From Telmatospirillum sp. (lineage in GTDB: Bacteria; Pseudomonadota; Alphaproteobacteria; Rhodospirillales; Magnetospirillaceae): a stretch of 64,000 bases of DNA. The position numbers and the translations under genes are program-made. The stretch covers positions 1 through 64,000 of the forward strand of contig JARLJB010000314.1 of the NCBI GenBank assembly GCA_031291415.1, written 5' to 3'. How positions within the stretch are numbered: the first letter of the stretch is position 1; each line of letters starts with the position of its first letter. This document shows positions 26,649 to 34,420 of this stretch, in pieces. The notes beneath the pieces were generated by a model. The model was given only the letters and a program-made list of their open reading frames with translations, ran no database searches and was not told where the DNA came from.

Positions 26649-27446
26649 GAGCGGGTCCTTTCCTGCTTGCCTTTCCTTCACGCCATGCCCTGTCCGGCAT
26701 CTGCGGCTTTTCACTTGAGGCCGACGTAAAGCCGAAGCGGCTCACGCGAAAGCGAACCGTTCCAGAAATGGCTATGGACTGCCCATCAATCCGTTCCCAG
26801 AACCGCGCGGCCCCGACGGAGCAGCCCGCCAAAGCGCGCGCGGTTCGTCCAAATATCGGCGAAAAGGGCGAAGAAGCCGCCATACCGCGCTTCCCTAATC
26901 GGCATCGCCAATAAGTTCCATTTATAAGACCGATTTTGGCAATATGATGGCAGGTGGCTCACAGGCATCGGAACCGACGGGAAAGTGGAAGCCCTTCATA
27001 GGCATTGCGCTGGATGACGAGCGAAATGCCTTATCCTGATCGTTAATACCCTGGTTCTCTTGGTGCCCTTCGTGGTGAATTCCTTCCCTCACGGGCAGTC
27101 ACCGGAACGAAGGGGATGAGCCATTCGGGATAAGCCTCCGAATTTGATCTAGTGGTAAAAATCTGATGGATGAGTCCTTAGACCAGGAGTGGGGAGGGCG
27201 TCCGAGGCCTTAGAATTAAATCGAAAGTGGCATCCGTGCCGGTGTTCGCCGCAAAGCGGCGAAAATTCTTGCTTTCGACTTCGGCCCTACACCGGCACGG
27301 AGGCCGGTGCCACTCTAATTTTTCACAGCCTCTCCCGCCCGTCCTTCGGCGAAGCCGAAAAGTCAGCATTTTCCGCCGCTTTCGCGTCGGAGGCGGGCAG
27401 GATTCCCGCCCCACTCGTCGGAGCACAAAGTGCTAGAGTCCAACCA
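26649..27446. other. Intergenic region with no supported gene
   Basis: About 800 bases between otsA and the SPFH gene, which are both read leftward. No frame shows family similarity or a credible start. The part from 26649 to about 27180 must hold the otsA promoter, but I see no clear consensus. The right part (27227-27400) is a cluster of hairpin-forming inverted repeats, listed separately. Confidence 0.5.
27227..27313. repeat. Imperfect long inverted repeat enclosing smaller hairpins
   Basis: The left arm GTGGCATCCGTGCCGGTGT (27227-27245) pairs with ACACCGGCACGGA...TGCCAC (27289-27313), the right arm carrying a GGCCGG insertion. Inside lies TTCGCCGC-AAA-GCGGCGAA (27245-27263). Two more pairings follow: TTCGGC-GAA-GCCGAA (27345-27359) and CCCGCC (27334-27339) with GGCGGG (27392-27397). 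The density of hairpins suggests an intergenic repeat element of the REP/MITE type or a structured transcript. There is no U-tract. Confidence 0.7.
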
Positions 27447-28385
27447 CTAGCTCTTCGTTTTGTTGGCTGCCAGCATGGCTTGCAGAATCTGTTCCGAGAT
27501 ATCTTTTGTGGATCCCGGGGCGTGCGACAGAAACAGCGTATTGGTCTTGTCGCTTTCGCCGATGGATTTCAGCGTATCGAAGTATTGAGTGATGAGAACC
27601 AACTGCATGACTTCCGAGGTCGATGCTCCCTCGACGACCCTCTGGAACTGTTCGATCGAGCCCTGAAGCCCTTCGATAATGGCTTTCCTTTGATTGGCGA
27701 TGCCCTGGCCCTGCAGGGCCTTGCTTTCCGCTTCTGCCTCGGCCTTCTTGACCACCAGGATCTTTTCAGCTTCGCCGCGGGCGGCGGCGGCCACCTGTTC
27801 GCGCTGCGCCGCATTGATGTCGTTCATCGCGGATTTCACTTTGGCGTCGGGAATGATGTCGGTGACCAGGACATTGACGATCTCATAGCCGAATCCAGCC
27901 ATGTCGGAATCGAGCTCCTTTTTCACCGCCGCAGCGATTCCCGACTGGCTGGCGAACACCTCGTCCAGCGTCATGCCGGGAACATGCCCGAGAATGACCT
28001 GTTCGACATAGGATTGGATCTGTTCGGCCGGGTTCGCCAATTTGTAGTAAGCGTCGTAGATATTTTCCATACGGACCCGGTTTTGGACGGAAATCGGAAT
28101 GGTGACGAACACATTGTCCTTGGTCTTCGTCTCCATGGTCATGGCGATTTGATTGACCCGCAGACTGACCCGGCCGGCGACGGCATCAATGAACGGCCAC
28201 TTCCAGTTAAGTCCCGGATTGGCAGCCCGAAGAAATTTTCCGAATCGAACAATTATGGCGACTTCAGACGTTTCAACAGTGAAAAAACTTCCGAATATAA
28301 TCATCAATATGATGATGACAACAATGCCGATTGCAACGAAATATGGGATTCCAGATGAGAATATTTCCATAAGATCCACCGCCAT
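27447..28385 (-). CDS. SPFH/stomatin-like (HIR-type) membrane protein
   Basis: A 312-residue SPFH (band 7) protein. One membrane helix (about residues 10-35) precedes the band-7 domain, which begins TVETSEVAIIVRFGKFLRAANPGLNWKWPFID. Conserved VSLRVNQIAM, VNVLVTDIIPD and a helical AAQREQVAAAARGEAEKILVVKKAEAEAE oligomerisation segment follow. It is close to prohibitin/HIR-type stomatins, which form membrane microdomain scaffolds and sometimes control proteases. No NfeD-type partner is next to it. Confidence 0.88.
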   Translation of the reverse strand: MAVDLMEIFSSGIPYFVAIGIVVIIILMIIFGSFFTVETSEVAIIVRFGKFLRAANPGLNWKWPFIDAVAGRVSLRVNQIAMTMETKTKDNVFVTIPISVQNRVRMENIYDAYYKLANPAEQIQSYVEQVILGHVPGMTLDEVFASQSGIAAAVKKELDSDMAGFGYEIVNVLVTDIIPDAKVKSAMNDINAAQREQVAAAARGEAEKILVVKKAEAEAESKALQGQGIANQRKAIIEGLQGSIEQFQRVVEGASTSEVMQLVLITQYFDTLKSIGESDKTNTLFLSHAPGSTKDISEQILQAMLAANKTKS

Positions 28386-28421
28386 GTTTTAAATAAAGTT
28401 TAGAAATTACTCGTTAACGTT

Positions 28422-28527
28422 CCGTTATTCGGAGTGGTTTTGGGCCGCGATAACGTACTAATGGCACGTTATCTTAATGGAAGAGCGATACCAAATGACA
28501 ATCCCGCGATTGCGATTCGAATAACGG
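28422..28527. repeat. Nested inverted repeats between the SPFH gene and a broken GNAT gene
   Basis: Perfect 10-bp outer arms CCGTTATTCG (28422-28431) and CGAATAACGG (28518-28527) flank a perfect inner dyad GATAACGT (28449-28456) / ACGTTATC (28466-28473). The 106-bp unit has no gene. It could be a small non-autonomous mobile element or paired operator sites upstream of the leftward SPFH gene. Confidence 0.6.
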
Positions 28528-28584
28528 CTGGTACCTTTCTATGGCGGCGCCGACAAATCTGCCCAGACCCTCGGGAGAAATATC

Positions 28585-29034
28585 ATGACGACTTTGGATT
28601 GGCCTGGAGTGCTTGCCGGAAAGGCCGCCGGCCTATCTTGCCGAACCATGCGCCTGGATCGTCAGCCATCATCGCCTGATCTTGGCGACTGTCAGCTGGT
28701 TCAGCTCGATAGCATGCGGGAGTTTTGTCAAGTGACTGAGATCGCCCTGGCGAGCCATTCACTGGATTCGGGCGCCTCGGCGACGCGCGACTTCACGCAA
28801 TGGCGATACGACGAATACCTGGCCGCGGTTTCGGCCGGACCATTCTGGTGGTTCGGATTGGCGCGCGGCAAAGAACTGGGTGCAAATTGCGGCATTGTCC
28901 GGGCTGGTTATGTCGGCCGATGTCGGGTCAATCGCCGAACGTATTTACGCGCGCATCGGATTCCGCGGCGTGAGCTACCAGCAGTCGATCGTCATCGATC
29001 GTCGGGTTGCCGTCATATCACCTTCGGGGCGTGA
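28585..29034 (+). pseudogene. GNAT-family N-acetyltransferase remnant, frameshifted
   Basis: The first part of this frame (to about 28885) reads like the middle of an acetyltransferase gene. The typical GNAT C-terminus, with SIAERIYARIGFRGVSYQQSIV, is found in the next frame (about 28880-29020). The acetyl-CoA loop (Q/RxxGxG/A) expected between them is missing, so both a frameshift and an internal deletion are likely. It abuts the prophage attachment site. Confidence 0.5.
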
Positions 29035-29087
29035 CGCCCGGGGGGTGACTGAAAAGTCTTTAGGGAAGACCCGAGATACTTCGGAAG

Positions 29088-29137
29088 CTGGTGCTGGTGA
29101 GAGGAATCGAACCTCCGACCCCGTCCTTACCAAGGAC
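29088..29137 (-). tRNA. 3' half of tRNA-Thr(GGT): prophage attachment-site copy
   Basis: Read on the minus strand: anticodon stem CGTCC/GGACG with loop TTGGTAA (anticodon GGT, threonine), T-arm with TTCGATT loop, acceptor 3' strand CACCAGC, then ACCA. The 5' half (acceptor GCTGGTG strand and D-arm) is absent: the sequence turns into unrelated bases right after the anticodon stem. Such a 3' tRNA duplicate next to an integrase is the usual footprint of tRNA-targeted integration. The intact tRNA should lie at the other prophage end, beyond the window. Confidence 0.85.
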
Positions 29138-29163
29138 GTTGGCGTGTCCTGTATGCTATTGTT

Positions 29164-30309
29164 TTAAATGGCGTTTTTGACTTCGTCAATCGGACTGCAC
29201 GGATTTTGTCGCATTTCTCGCCCCGGCACAACCCCAAATGCCGGGTGAGAATCTCCCCAGACGAGAGCTATGTCGGGGATCAGGTCGCTTGTCATGAGAT
29301 GGGCGTATCTCTCGACCATCGACAGGCTTTTCCAACCGCCTTCGTATTTCAGGCGCATGAAGTCCTTGGACAGGGCATAGGCCCATGTCGCCCAGGTGTG
29401 GCGCAGGTCATGAGGGGTGAGGGTGGGCGTCCATTTAACGAGTGTGCAGGCGCCATCGACTTTCCCCTTTCCCGTCGCCGACCATTTGATGAGCCCTGCG
29501 CGGCGGCATGCTGTCCCGAAGGCCTTCTTGATCTGGCCGCCTTCCAGCCGCTTCTTGTCGGTATAAGGTTCCCCATCGTCACGGCGAAAAACTTCATCCT
29601 CTCGGCCGGGGAGGTTGGCCAAGGAGACGACAGCGGTTGGCGGCAAAAGGGCTGGGCGATCTTCTCCGTTTTTGGTGTCACGCAAGACGGCCTTGGCGGC
29701 GGCAAGATCCACATCATCCCACATAAGGTCCAACGCCTCCGATACCCGCGCCCCCGTGCAGAGGAAGAACGTCAGCAGTGGGCGCAGATGTGGCGCCGCG
29801 GCATTGATCAGTCGCAGGGCCTCTCGTGGGGTCAACCATCGCGTCTTCCCCTTCGGCTGAGTTGGTCTCTGGAAATTCGGCCGGTCGCACCATCCGCGTT
29901 GATGGGCATGCATGAGTACCGCTGTGAGTGGGGTATAGACGGCCCGTACCTTGGTGGACGGAGCTGCATCGGCGCATAGCAACCGGCGAACCGCTTCATC
30001 TGCCTCGGCTTGCCCGATCTTGGCAAGCTTCGCCGACCCGAAATGCTCGATCAACCTGTCAACGAAATCGATGGTGCGGGGGCTGCGTTCCTCGAATTCG
30101 AGATAGCTCAGGGCTGCTCGGTTGAAGGGAACGACAGCACGCGCTCCGAAGACTGATTGGTCATATAGCTCCGCTTCCCTCTTCGCCCGGTAGGCTTCTG
30201 CAAGGCCTTTGTCTTCAGTGCCTGTAGTCTCGTAGATAGACTGACCTCGGACGGTCCCACGGACGTACCAGGCGGCGGAGCCTTTGCGGGGGACGAGCTT
30301 GAGGGACAC
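29164..30309 (-). CDS. int: Phage tyrosine-recombinase integrase
   Basis: A 381-residue site-specific recombinase. An N-terminal arm-binding domain (MSLKLVPRKGSAAWYVRGTVRG) is followed by a SAM-like core-binding region and the catalytic domain. Active-site residues visible are the first Arg in FLCTGARVSEALDL, HDLRHTWAT with His and the second Arg, a Trp in GGWKSLSM in place of the second His, and the nucleophilic Tyr in VERYAHL. It is the last gene of the leftward early operon and lies 27 bases from the tRNA-Thr fragment. Its 5' end overlaps the excisionase-like gene by about 200 bases in another frame. Confidence 0.95.
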   Translation of the reverse strand: MSLKLVPRKGSAAWYVRGTVRGQSIYETTGTEDKGLAEAYRAKREAELYDQSVFGARAVVPFNRAALSYLEFEERSPRTIDFVDRLIEHFGSAKLAKIGQAEADEAVRRLLCADAAPSTKVRAVYTPLTAVLMHAHQRGWCDRPNFQRPTQPKGKTRWLTPREALRLINAAAPHLRPLLTFFLCTGARVSEALDLMWDDVDLAAAKAVLRDTKNGEDRPALLPPTAVVSLANLPGREDEVFRRDDGEPYTDKKRLEGGQIKKAFGTACRRAGLIKWSATGKGKVDGACTLVKWTPTLTPHDLRHTWATWAYALSKDFMRLKYEGGWKSLSMVERYAHLMTSDLIPDIALVWGDSHPAFGVVPGREMRQNPCSPIDEVKNAI

Positions 30310-30485
30310 GGGAGGCTCCTATATAGGCGGTCGTAATCGTCTTCTGAAAAGATAATGTTCTTCCCTGCGCGCCGCCCGCAAGGATGATCGCGGATGTGAT
30401 CCTTCAACCAGCGGACGCCACAGCGGAGACGCTGGGCCGCTTCCTCCACCGTGATGGGCCAATCATCTTTTGCCGGCTCAGTCAT
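30108..30485 (-). CDS. Excisionase-like helix-turn-helix protein
   Basis: A 125-residue protein whose first 55 residues form a MerR/excisionase-type winged helix (WPITVEEAAQRLRCGVRWLKDHIRDHPCGRRAGKNIIFSEDDYDRLY). The remaining Ser/Pro/Lys-rich tail lies entirely over the start of int. Small excisionases usually precede integrases in this arrangement. The long overlap leaves doubt whether the whole tail is used, but the stop at 30108 is the first in frame. Confidence 0.7.
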   Translation of the reverse strand: MTEPAKDDWPITVEEAAQRLRCGVRWLKDHIRDHPCGRRAGKNIIFSEDDYDRLYRSLPCPSSSSPAKAPPPGTSVGPSEVSLSTRLQALKTKALQKPTGRRGKRSYMTNQSSERVLSFPSTEQP

Positions 30486-30741
30486 GGCTCACCTCCAGGT
30501 CCGTATTGTGTTCGGCCCCATCGAGAAGACGGCCGGCGGCCGTTAATTCGCAGGTCTGCTCACCAATCGGTCCTTTCGGCCATTTTGCCCAGCCATTCTT
30601 GACGCACATGCCAACCACGGACGGGTGTGCAGGACCAAGGATGCGAAAGGCGGCAGATCCGCAGTTCCGCATCGTCACCTGGCCGGCACGGATCGCCGTC
30701 AGGGCGTCGATCTGTTTTGGTGTTGGTTTATTGTCAGTCAT
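30478..30741 (-). CDS. Small phage protein, unknown function
   Basis: An 87-residue protein (TPKQIDALTAIRAGQVTMRNCGSAAFRILGP...). It overlaps the excisionase-like gene by 8 bases and the TSCPD gene by 8 bases, which supports translation within the leftward operon. It looks helical with a winged-helix-like feel (QIDALTAIRAG, CELTAAGRLLL-like end), but I do not recognise a family. Confidence 0.6.
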   Translation of the reverse strand: MTDNKPTPKQIDALTAIRAGQVTMRNCGSAAFRILGPAHPSVVGMCVKNGWAKWPKGPIGEQTCELTAAGRLLDGAEHNTDLEVSHD

Positions 30742-31138
30742 TTTCGCCGTCCTTCTCTAAAGCCTTGTTCATGGCTGCTAGGATGAGGGGCTGATCGTCG
30801 GCGCCAGTTCCCCATCCGCCGGCGGTCAGCCGTTGCGTCAGGTCGGCCAGACGCTCGCCATACTGGAGCAGGGTGCTGACCAGGATGGCGGCGAGGTTCG
30901 CCGCGGCGTGGATGTCGCTTTCTGGTTTGGCGCCCTTCAGGGCCGGTGTCAGGAAGATCTCTCGCGGCTCGCCGTCGTCATCACGGTAGACGCTGACCGT
31001 CCAGCGTTGGCCGCGCCAGTCAAAGTCCAAGGTATCGCAATCGCGGCGGTTCGGGATCCGAACGCGGCCGGTGTGAACTTCCGGTTTGATCAGGGAGCCG
31101 TCGGGATACCTTCCGGTGCGGAACGTCTGTTCGTCCAT
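30734..31138 (-). CDS. TSCPD-domain protein
   Basis: A 134-residue protein. The core RRDCDTLDFDWRGQRWTVSVYRDDDGEPREIFLT, then AANLAAILVSTLLQYGERLADL, resembles the TSCPD domain found at the C-terminus of some ribonucleotide reductases and as stand-alone phage proteins. The diagnostic TSCPD Cys-Pro motif is not present. The start at 31138 gives a TGATG junction with the upstream gene; a longer frame upstream is shadow of that gene. Function is unknown. Confidence 0.7.
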   Translation of the reverse strand: MDEQTFRTGRYPDGSLIKPEVHTGRVRIPNRRDCDTLDFDWRGQRWTVSVYRDDDGEPREIFLTPALKGAKPESDIHAAANLAAILVSTLLQYGERLADLTQRLTAGGWGTGADDQPLILAAMNKALEKDGEND

Positions 31139-31542
31139 CACTGGGCACCTCTCAAATACGGCCGACACACCTCGACGACCCGTTTGCAAAGATCGACGTC
31201 GAACATGCCGATATGGGTTTCTTCGGGACTGGTCCCGAGTTGCTGCGACAGCCAGCGATAAGCGGCGCTTCTTGCCCGTTTCTTGCTGCATCCGTCGCGA
31301 TGGATCTTGGCGCGCCACAGAGGATCGAAGGCGGCGTGAGCGGCCTGCTTTGCCCTCCGCAATTCCGGATTCGCGAGCCGTCCGAGGGGCGTTTCGGTTC
31401 CTGGATGACAGCCAACCCACGCGGCGCAGATATGGCAAATCCATATCTTCTTGCTGGTGAGGTCCGGACGATGTGGGTAGACCACGTCACCGCCGACCAG
31501 GACGGCATGATTACCGCAATAGGGGCAGGTCGGGGCTATCAC
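31138..31542 (-). CDS. Zinc-finger protein, DUF3268-like
   Basis: A 134-residue protein with an N-terminal zinc ribbon: CPYCGNHAVL then IWICHICAAWVGCH. A helical RRAKQAAHAAFDPLWR segment and a C-terminal RSAAYRWLSQQLGTSPEETHIGMFD block follow. This matches the zinc-finger-containing DUF3268 family common in phages, role unknown. A GTG start at 31542 overlaps the preceding stop by 4 bases (GTGA); the open frame further upstream is not coding. Confidence 0.75.
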   Translation of the reverse strand: MIAPTCPYCGNHAVLVGGDVVYPHRPDLTSKKIWICHICAAWVGCHPGTETPLGRLANPELRRAKQAAHAAFDPLWRAKIHRDGCSKKRARSAAYRWLSQQLGTSPEETHIGMFDVDLCKRVVEVCRPYLRGAQ

Positions 31543-31727
31543 AGCGGCCCTCCTTGCTTGGCATCCGGCCGATGCTCCCTGCAGTACCAGATGCCGGCTT
31601 TGTGCTTGAGCAGACTGGCCTCGTAGCCATAGGCGCCCCACTCGCCGCACACCTTGCAGAAATGCAGGAAGCCGACACGGGAGGTGCCCAGACGGACGAG
31701 GCGCGGGGTGGCAGTGGCGACGGTCAT
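31539..31727 (-). CDS. Small zinc-ribbon protein
   Basis: A 62-residue protein with FCKVCGEWG and WYCREH, giving a likely Cys3His zinc ribbon. It overlaps both neighbours by 4 bases. Small zinc ribbons are typical of phage early regions; no specific function can be given. Confidence 0.65.
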   Translation of the reverse strand: MTVATATPRLVRLGTSRVGFLHFCKVCGEWGAYGYEASLLKHKAGIWYCREHRPDAKQGGPL

Positions 31728-32032
31728 AACGGACGCCCCGCGAGGCCGCAGAACCCGGCAGGTTCGTAAGTCTCGTTCGTGATGCGCTTATGCACTTCGC
31801 CGGTCGTCGCAGCAGCGCAGTCTTCGGGAAGCCTGACGTTGGGGCCGTTGGGGTCGAGCCAAAGCCACCGCCAGGACATGCATTCGCTGGCGAGGCAGCG
31901 GCAGGAGGGCGGATTCCCATTGGCATCATTCCATCGGTTAGCCGCGTTCGACTCGTCGGCGGTGGCCGCGAAGCGCACATGCGGGCACCACTTCTTGCGG
32001 GCCTCTTCTTCGGTCATCAGCATCGCCGTCAC
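31724..32032 (-). CDS. Cysteine-rich phage protein, unknown function
   Basis: A 102-residue protein with KWCPHVRFA, then CRCLASECMSWRW and a later YEPAGFCGLAG. CPHVR plus CxxxxCMxWRW is a recurring pattern in small phage proteins, probably metal-binding, but the role is unknown. It overlaps its neighbours by 4 bases on each side. Confidence 0.7.
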   Translation of the reverse strand: MTAMLMTEEEARKKWCPHVRFAATADESNAANRWNDANGNPPSCRCLASECMSWRWLWLDPNGPNVRLPEDCAAATTGEVHKRITNETYEPAGFCGLAGRPL

Positions 32033-32406
32033 TCCCCCTTGGCCTTGGCAATGGCGGCACGGGCCTTGACGATGTCCGGATCCTTGCTGGCGTTTTTCAT
32101 CTCGTGGATTTCGATGAAGTTCGCGGCCATACCCAAGACGCCTTCCAACGCCTCCAGCAGATCCGGGGCGGCTTTGTTCAGGATCGCCCGCTTGCGCGCT
32201 TCCATACGGTCTTCCTCGGTCGTTTCGCCGAGGCCCTTGTTGAAGCCCAAAAGCGCCTGCACATCGCGCAGCATGGCGAACGTGCGCTGCCCATCCTCAT
32301 GGCAGTGGAACTGTCCGAAGCTGTCCTGGTAGAGATCGCAGCACCGGCCATATTGCGTTGCGGCATTGCGGATCAGGTCGAGAAGCTGTCGCGGGTTGTT
32401 GTCCAT
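32029..32406 (-). CDS. Phage protein, unknown function
   Basis: A 125-residue mainly helical, charged protein (RQLLDLIRNAATQYGRCCDLY; EEDRMEARKRAILNKAAPDLLEALEGVL). The start at 32406 forms a TGATG junction with the preceding gene. The APDLLEALEGVL block is common in short phage proteins of unknown role. Confidence 0.65.
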   Translation of the reverse strand: MDNNPRQLLDLIRNAATQYGRCCDLYQDSFGQFHCHEDGQRTFAMLRDVQALLGFNKGLGETTEEDRMEARKRAILNKAAPDLLEALEGVLGMAANFIEIHEMKNASKDPDIVKARAAIAKAKGE

Positions 32407-33242
32407 CACTGCAGTTCCTTCTGTCCTTCGGCTTCGGCGAGGCGGTGAACCAGATTTGCCTTTGCGACATCGACGGCCTCGGCGCCCAGCTCTCGGCAGA
32501 TCTCGACCGGCAGGCGTTCCCACAGGTCGTCAATCTCCGCCTCGGTGGTGCAGGCGTTCAGACGCGCATGCTCACTCTCTGCCGCCGGCGACATCGTCAA
32601 ACCGTCAACGGGAGGCAACCCGAACGGGTCTTCCTCACTTTGTGCAGCCTGATCTTCTTGCTGCCGGCGCTTCGCCGCGACCTCGTCTGCCGCCTTGGCG
32701 ATGCCCTGGTAAGTGGCGAGGTTTGGCCTCAGCACTTCGCGGTGAGGCTTGCCGGGGCCGTTCCAAAAAGCCATGAACGCGGCAGTCCCGCCTGCAGCTG
32801 CCTGATCGGCTGCAATTTCCCACTGTCCCCGATCCGGGGACTTTGCTGCCACCACCAACGGCTTGACGGTGAATGCCTTCCTGTTCGCCCTGGTCGCCGT
32901 CAGCGCCATCGTCACCGGCTTGTCGATGTGCGACATGTGCGATATGCGGATGCCGCCAACAGCCAGACCGCCGAACTGCACGGATGGATCGCGATAGAGC
33001 GTCATGCTGCGGCCAGCGTAAGCACCGCCATCCGGTCCCCAAACGGTGACCATGACGCGGCGCATCGACTTGCATGGCTTATATGGCTTCCCATTATCGC
33101 CCTCGAAATTTATGGCAATGGGCTGTTCCGCTTCGGTGCAAAGAGAAACCTTCGTGACCGTGATCGTTCTTGCTCCGCCGATCAGGTCATCGCTGTTCAT
33201 CTGGTCGCTCTTGGGCGCGATCGTCTTCCTAAGATCGGTCAT
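32406..33242 (-). CDS. Conserved phage protein encoded beside the YqaJ nuclease
   Basis: A 278-residue protein. The N-terminal 130 residues (DDLIGGARTITVTKV, NFEGDNGKPYKPCKSMRRVMVTVWGPDGGAYAGRSMTLYRDPSVQFGG, IRISHMSHI) look beta-rich and well conserved. The C-terminal half is charged and helical. The family is common in proteobacterial prophages next to YqaJ/lambda-exonuclease genes. A role as single-strand-binding or recombination partner is plausible from context, not demonstrated. It overlaps the exonuclease gene by 4 bases. Confidence 0.7.
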   Translation of the reverse strand: MTDLRKTIAPKSDQMNSDDLIGGARTITVTKVSLCTEAEQPIAINFEGDNGKPYKPCKSMRRVMVTVWGPDGGAYAGRSMTLYRDPSVQFGGLAVGGIRISHMSHIDKPVTMALTATRANRKAFTVKPLVVAAKSPDRGQWEIAADQAAAGGTAAFMAFWNGPGKPHREVLRPNLATYQGIAKAADEVAAKRRQQEDQAAQSEEDPFGLPPVDGLTMSPAAESEHARLNACTTEAEIDDLWERLPVEICRELGAEAVDVAKANLVHRLAEAEGQKELQ

Positions 33243-33916
33243 GCGTACATCTCCTGTTCGATCCGGCGCTCGGTCGGAATGAGGCGCATCTTCGATCTCA
33301 AGGCAGCGTTGTATTGGTCCAGCTTGTCGCGGATCTTCGCCTCGAAGGTGGTCGCGGCCGTGATGATGGCGTCCTGGATTTCCGCATTAGGCAGAACGCG
33401 GACGGTCAACATCGGCAACCCGCTGCTATAAGAGATGAAATCAAGCCACTTCCGGCCCGTCACCAGTAGCCCGGTTTGAATCTGCATCATGTATTCGGGA
33501 GGGGCGAACCCGTCGATTATGGTTTCGACTTGGTATTTTTGACGGCGTGACTTGCATTCAATTAGGCCGTCCTCGCCGATCACACCGTCCGGCGAATATC
33601 CAAGGGTAAATCCCCATTGATCATTTGTGATGAAGCCGACATCTTGGACGGGCGCGAAATTTTCGTTGTATTTAATCCGGGCTTCGACCTCATCGACATG
33701 ACCGCGCAGCATGTCATCACCGACATAAGACGGTTCGACGTAACCGCTGATTCTCTGCGCTAAAATCTCGTAAAGATGAGCGCGCTCCTTGTCGTTGCTC
33801 GCAATTCTCAAGGTTGGCGTAAGGATCAGCTTTATCTCGCTGGCAGTCAGAAGACCACAGCGTGCCGCGAACCACTCATCCGAACCTTGGACCAAATCGT
33901 GGTAATATTTGATCAT
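33239..33916 (-). CDS. YqaJ-type viral recombinase / exonuclease
   Basis: A 225-residue PD-(D/E)XK nuclease of the YqaJ (lambda Exo-like) family. It has GSDEWFAARCGLLTASEI at the N-terminus, then LGYSPDGVIGEDGLIECKSRR with the catalytic Asp, Glu and Lys, and PPEYMMQIQTGLLVTGR. It probably processes double-strand ends for phage recombination, with the protein encoded next. The start at 33916 fits the family N-terminus. Confidence 0.85.
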   Translation of the reverse strand: MIKYYHDLVQGSDEWFAARCGLLTASEIKLILTPTLRIASNDKERAHLYEILAQRISGYVEPSYVGDDMLRGHVDEVEARIKYNENFAPVQDVGFITNDQWGFTLGYSPDGVIGEDGLIECKSRRQKYQVETIIDGFAPPEYMMQIQTGLLVTGRKWLDFISYSSGLPMLTVRVLPNAEIQDAIITAATTFEAKIRDKLDQYNAALRSKMRLIPTERRIEQEMYA

Positions 33917-33926
33917 AGTGGTGTCC

Positions 33927-34319
33927 TCAGAACGGGATGGCTTCGTCGAGCGCTTCCATCGACACGGTGCCATCGTCGAGGATGTCGACCTCGCTCTTGT
34001 CGATCTTGACGTCGGCGTCGTAGCCCAAGGTGGTCTTCACCGCTTCGGCATCGCCTTCGTGTTCGAAGACTTCGCGGACCTTGACCTTTCCACCGCCAAC
34101 GGTGCCTGAGAGGATGAACCGCTCTTCCTTCTTCGGCGGCTCGGGGATCAACACCTTGATGCCGGTTCCATAGGTTTCGGTCTTTTCAATTTTCACCTGA
34201 CGACCAGCGGCGTCGGTGATCAGCACCGCGACAACATTGCCGTCGTTTTTCTCGAATTCGACGGTGACGCCCTTCAAGGCGATCTCGGCTGGGGTCTTGG
34301 CGGATATGAAACTGGGCAT
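33927..34319 (-). CDS. Phage early protein, unknown function
   Basis: A 130-residue acidic, beta-rich protein (GVTVEFEKNDGNVVAVLITDAAGRQVKIEK; ILSGTVGGGKVKVREVFEH). The start at 34319 has AAAGGAGAA upstream, a strong ribosome site. I do not recognise a family. Confidence 0.65.
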   Translation of the reverse strand: MPSFISAKTPAEIALKGVTVEFEKNDGNVVAVLITDAAGRQVKIEKTETYGTGIKVLIPEPPKKEERFILSGTVGGGKVKVREVFEHEGDAEAVKTTLGYDADVKIDKSEVDILDDGTVSMEALDEAIPF

Positions 34320-34342
34320 TGAATTTCTCCTTTGGGGGCGCG

Positions 34343-34420
34343 TTAAGCCCAACGGCGTGAACGAGCGAGGCGCCGGCGAATCGGCCGGCTTATGGCGTTG
34401 ATCAAGGAAAACAGGCGCAT
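34343..34420 (-). CDS. 25-residue basic micro-ORF
   Basis: Begins at a TGATG junction with the stop of the 67-residue gene upstream and encodes a very basic peptide (MRLFSLINAISRPIRRRLARSRRWA). The coupling and position inside the tightly packed operon argue for translation, but length and lack of homology keep this uncertain. Confidence 0.4.
   Translation of the reverse strand: MRLFSLINAISRPIRRRLARSRRWA

Noticed and set aside
26786-26968. 60-codon minus-strand frame upstream of otsA
   Set aside because: No ribosome site, no motif and a composition typical of chance frames.
27189-28358. 389-codon open frame on the plus strand
   Set aside because: It is the antisense shadow of the SPFH gene; the opposite strand has a clear band-7 domain and this frame has no family features.
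29088-29210. Complete tRNA-Thr gene
   Set aside because: Only anticodon stem to CCA is present; the D-arm and 5' acceptor strand are absent, so it is an attachment-site fragment.
30734-31444. 236-codon form of the TSCPD gene
   Set aside because: The upstream 100 codons are shadow of the DUF3268 gene; the TGATG junction at 31138 marks the start.
31138-31980. 280-codon version of the DUF3268 gene
   Set aside because: The first half overlaps two tightly packed small genes in another frame and is Arg/Ser/Pro-rich; a GTG at 31542 gives a normal 4-base overlap.
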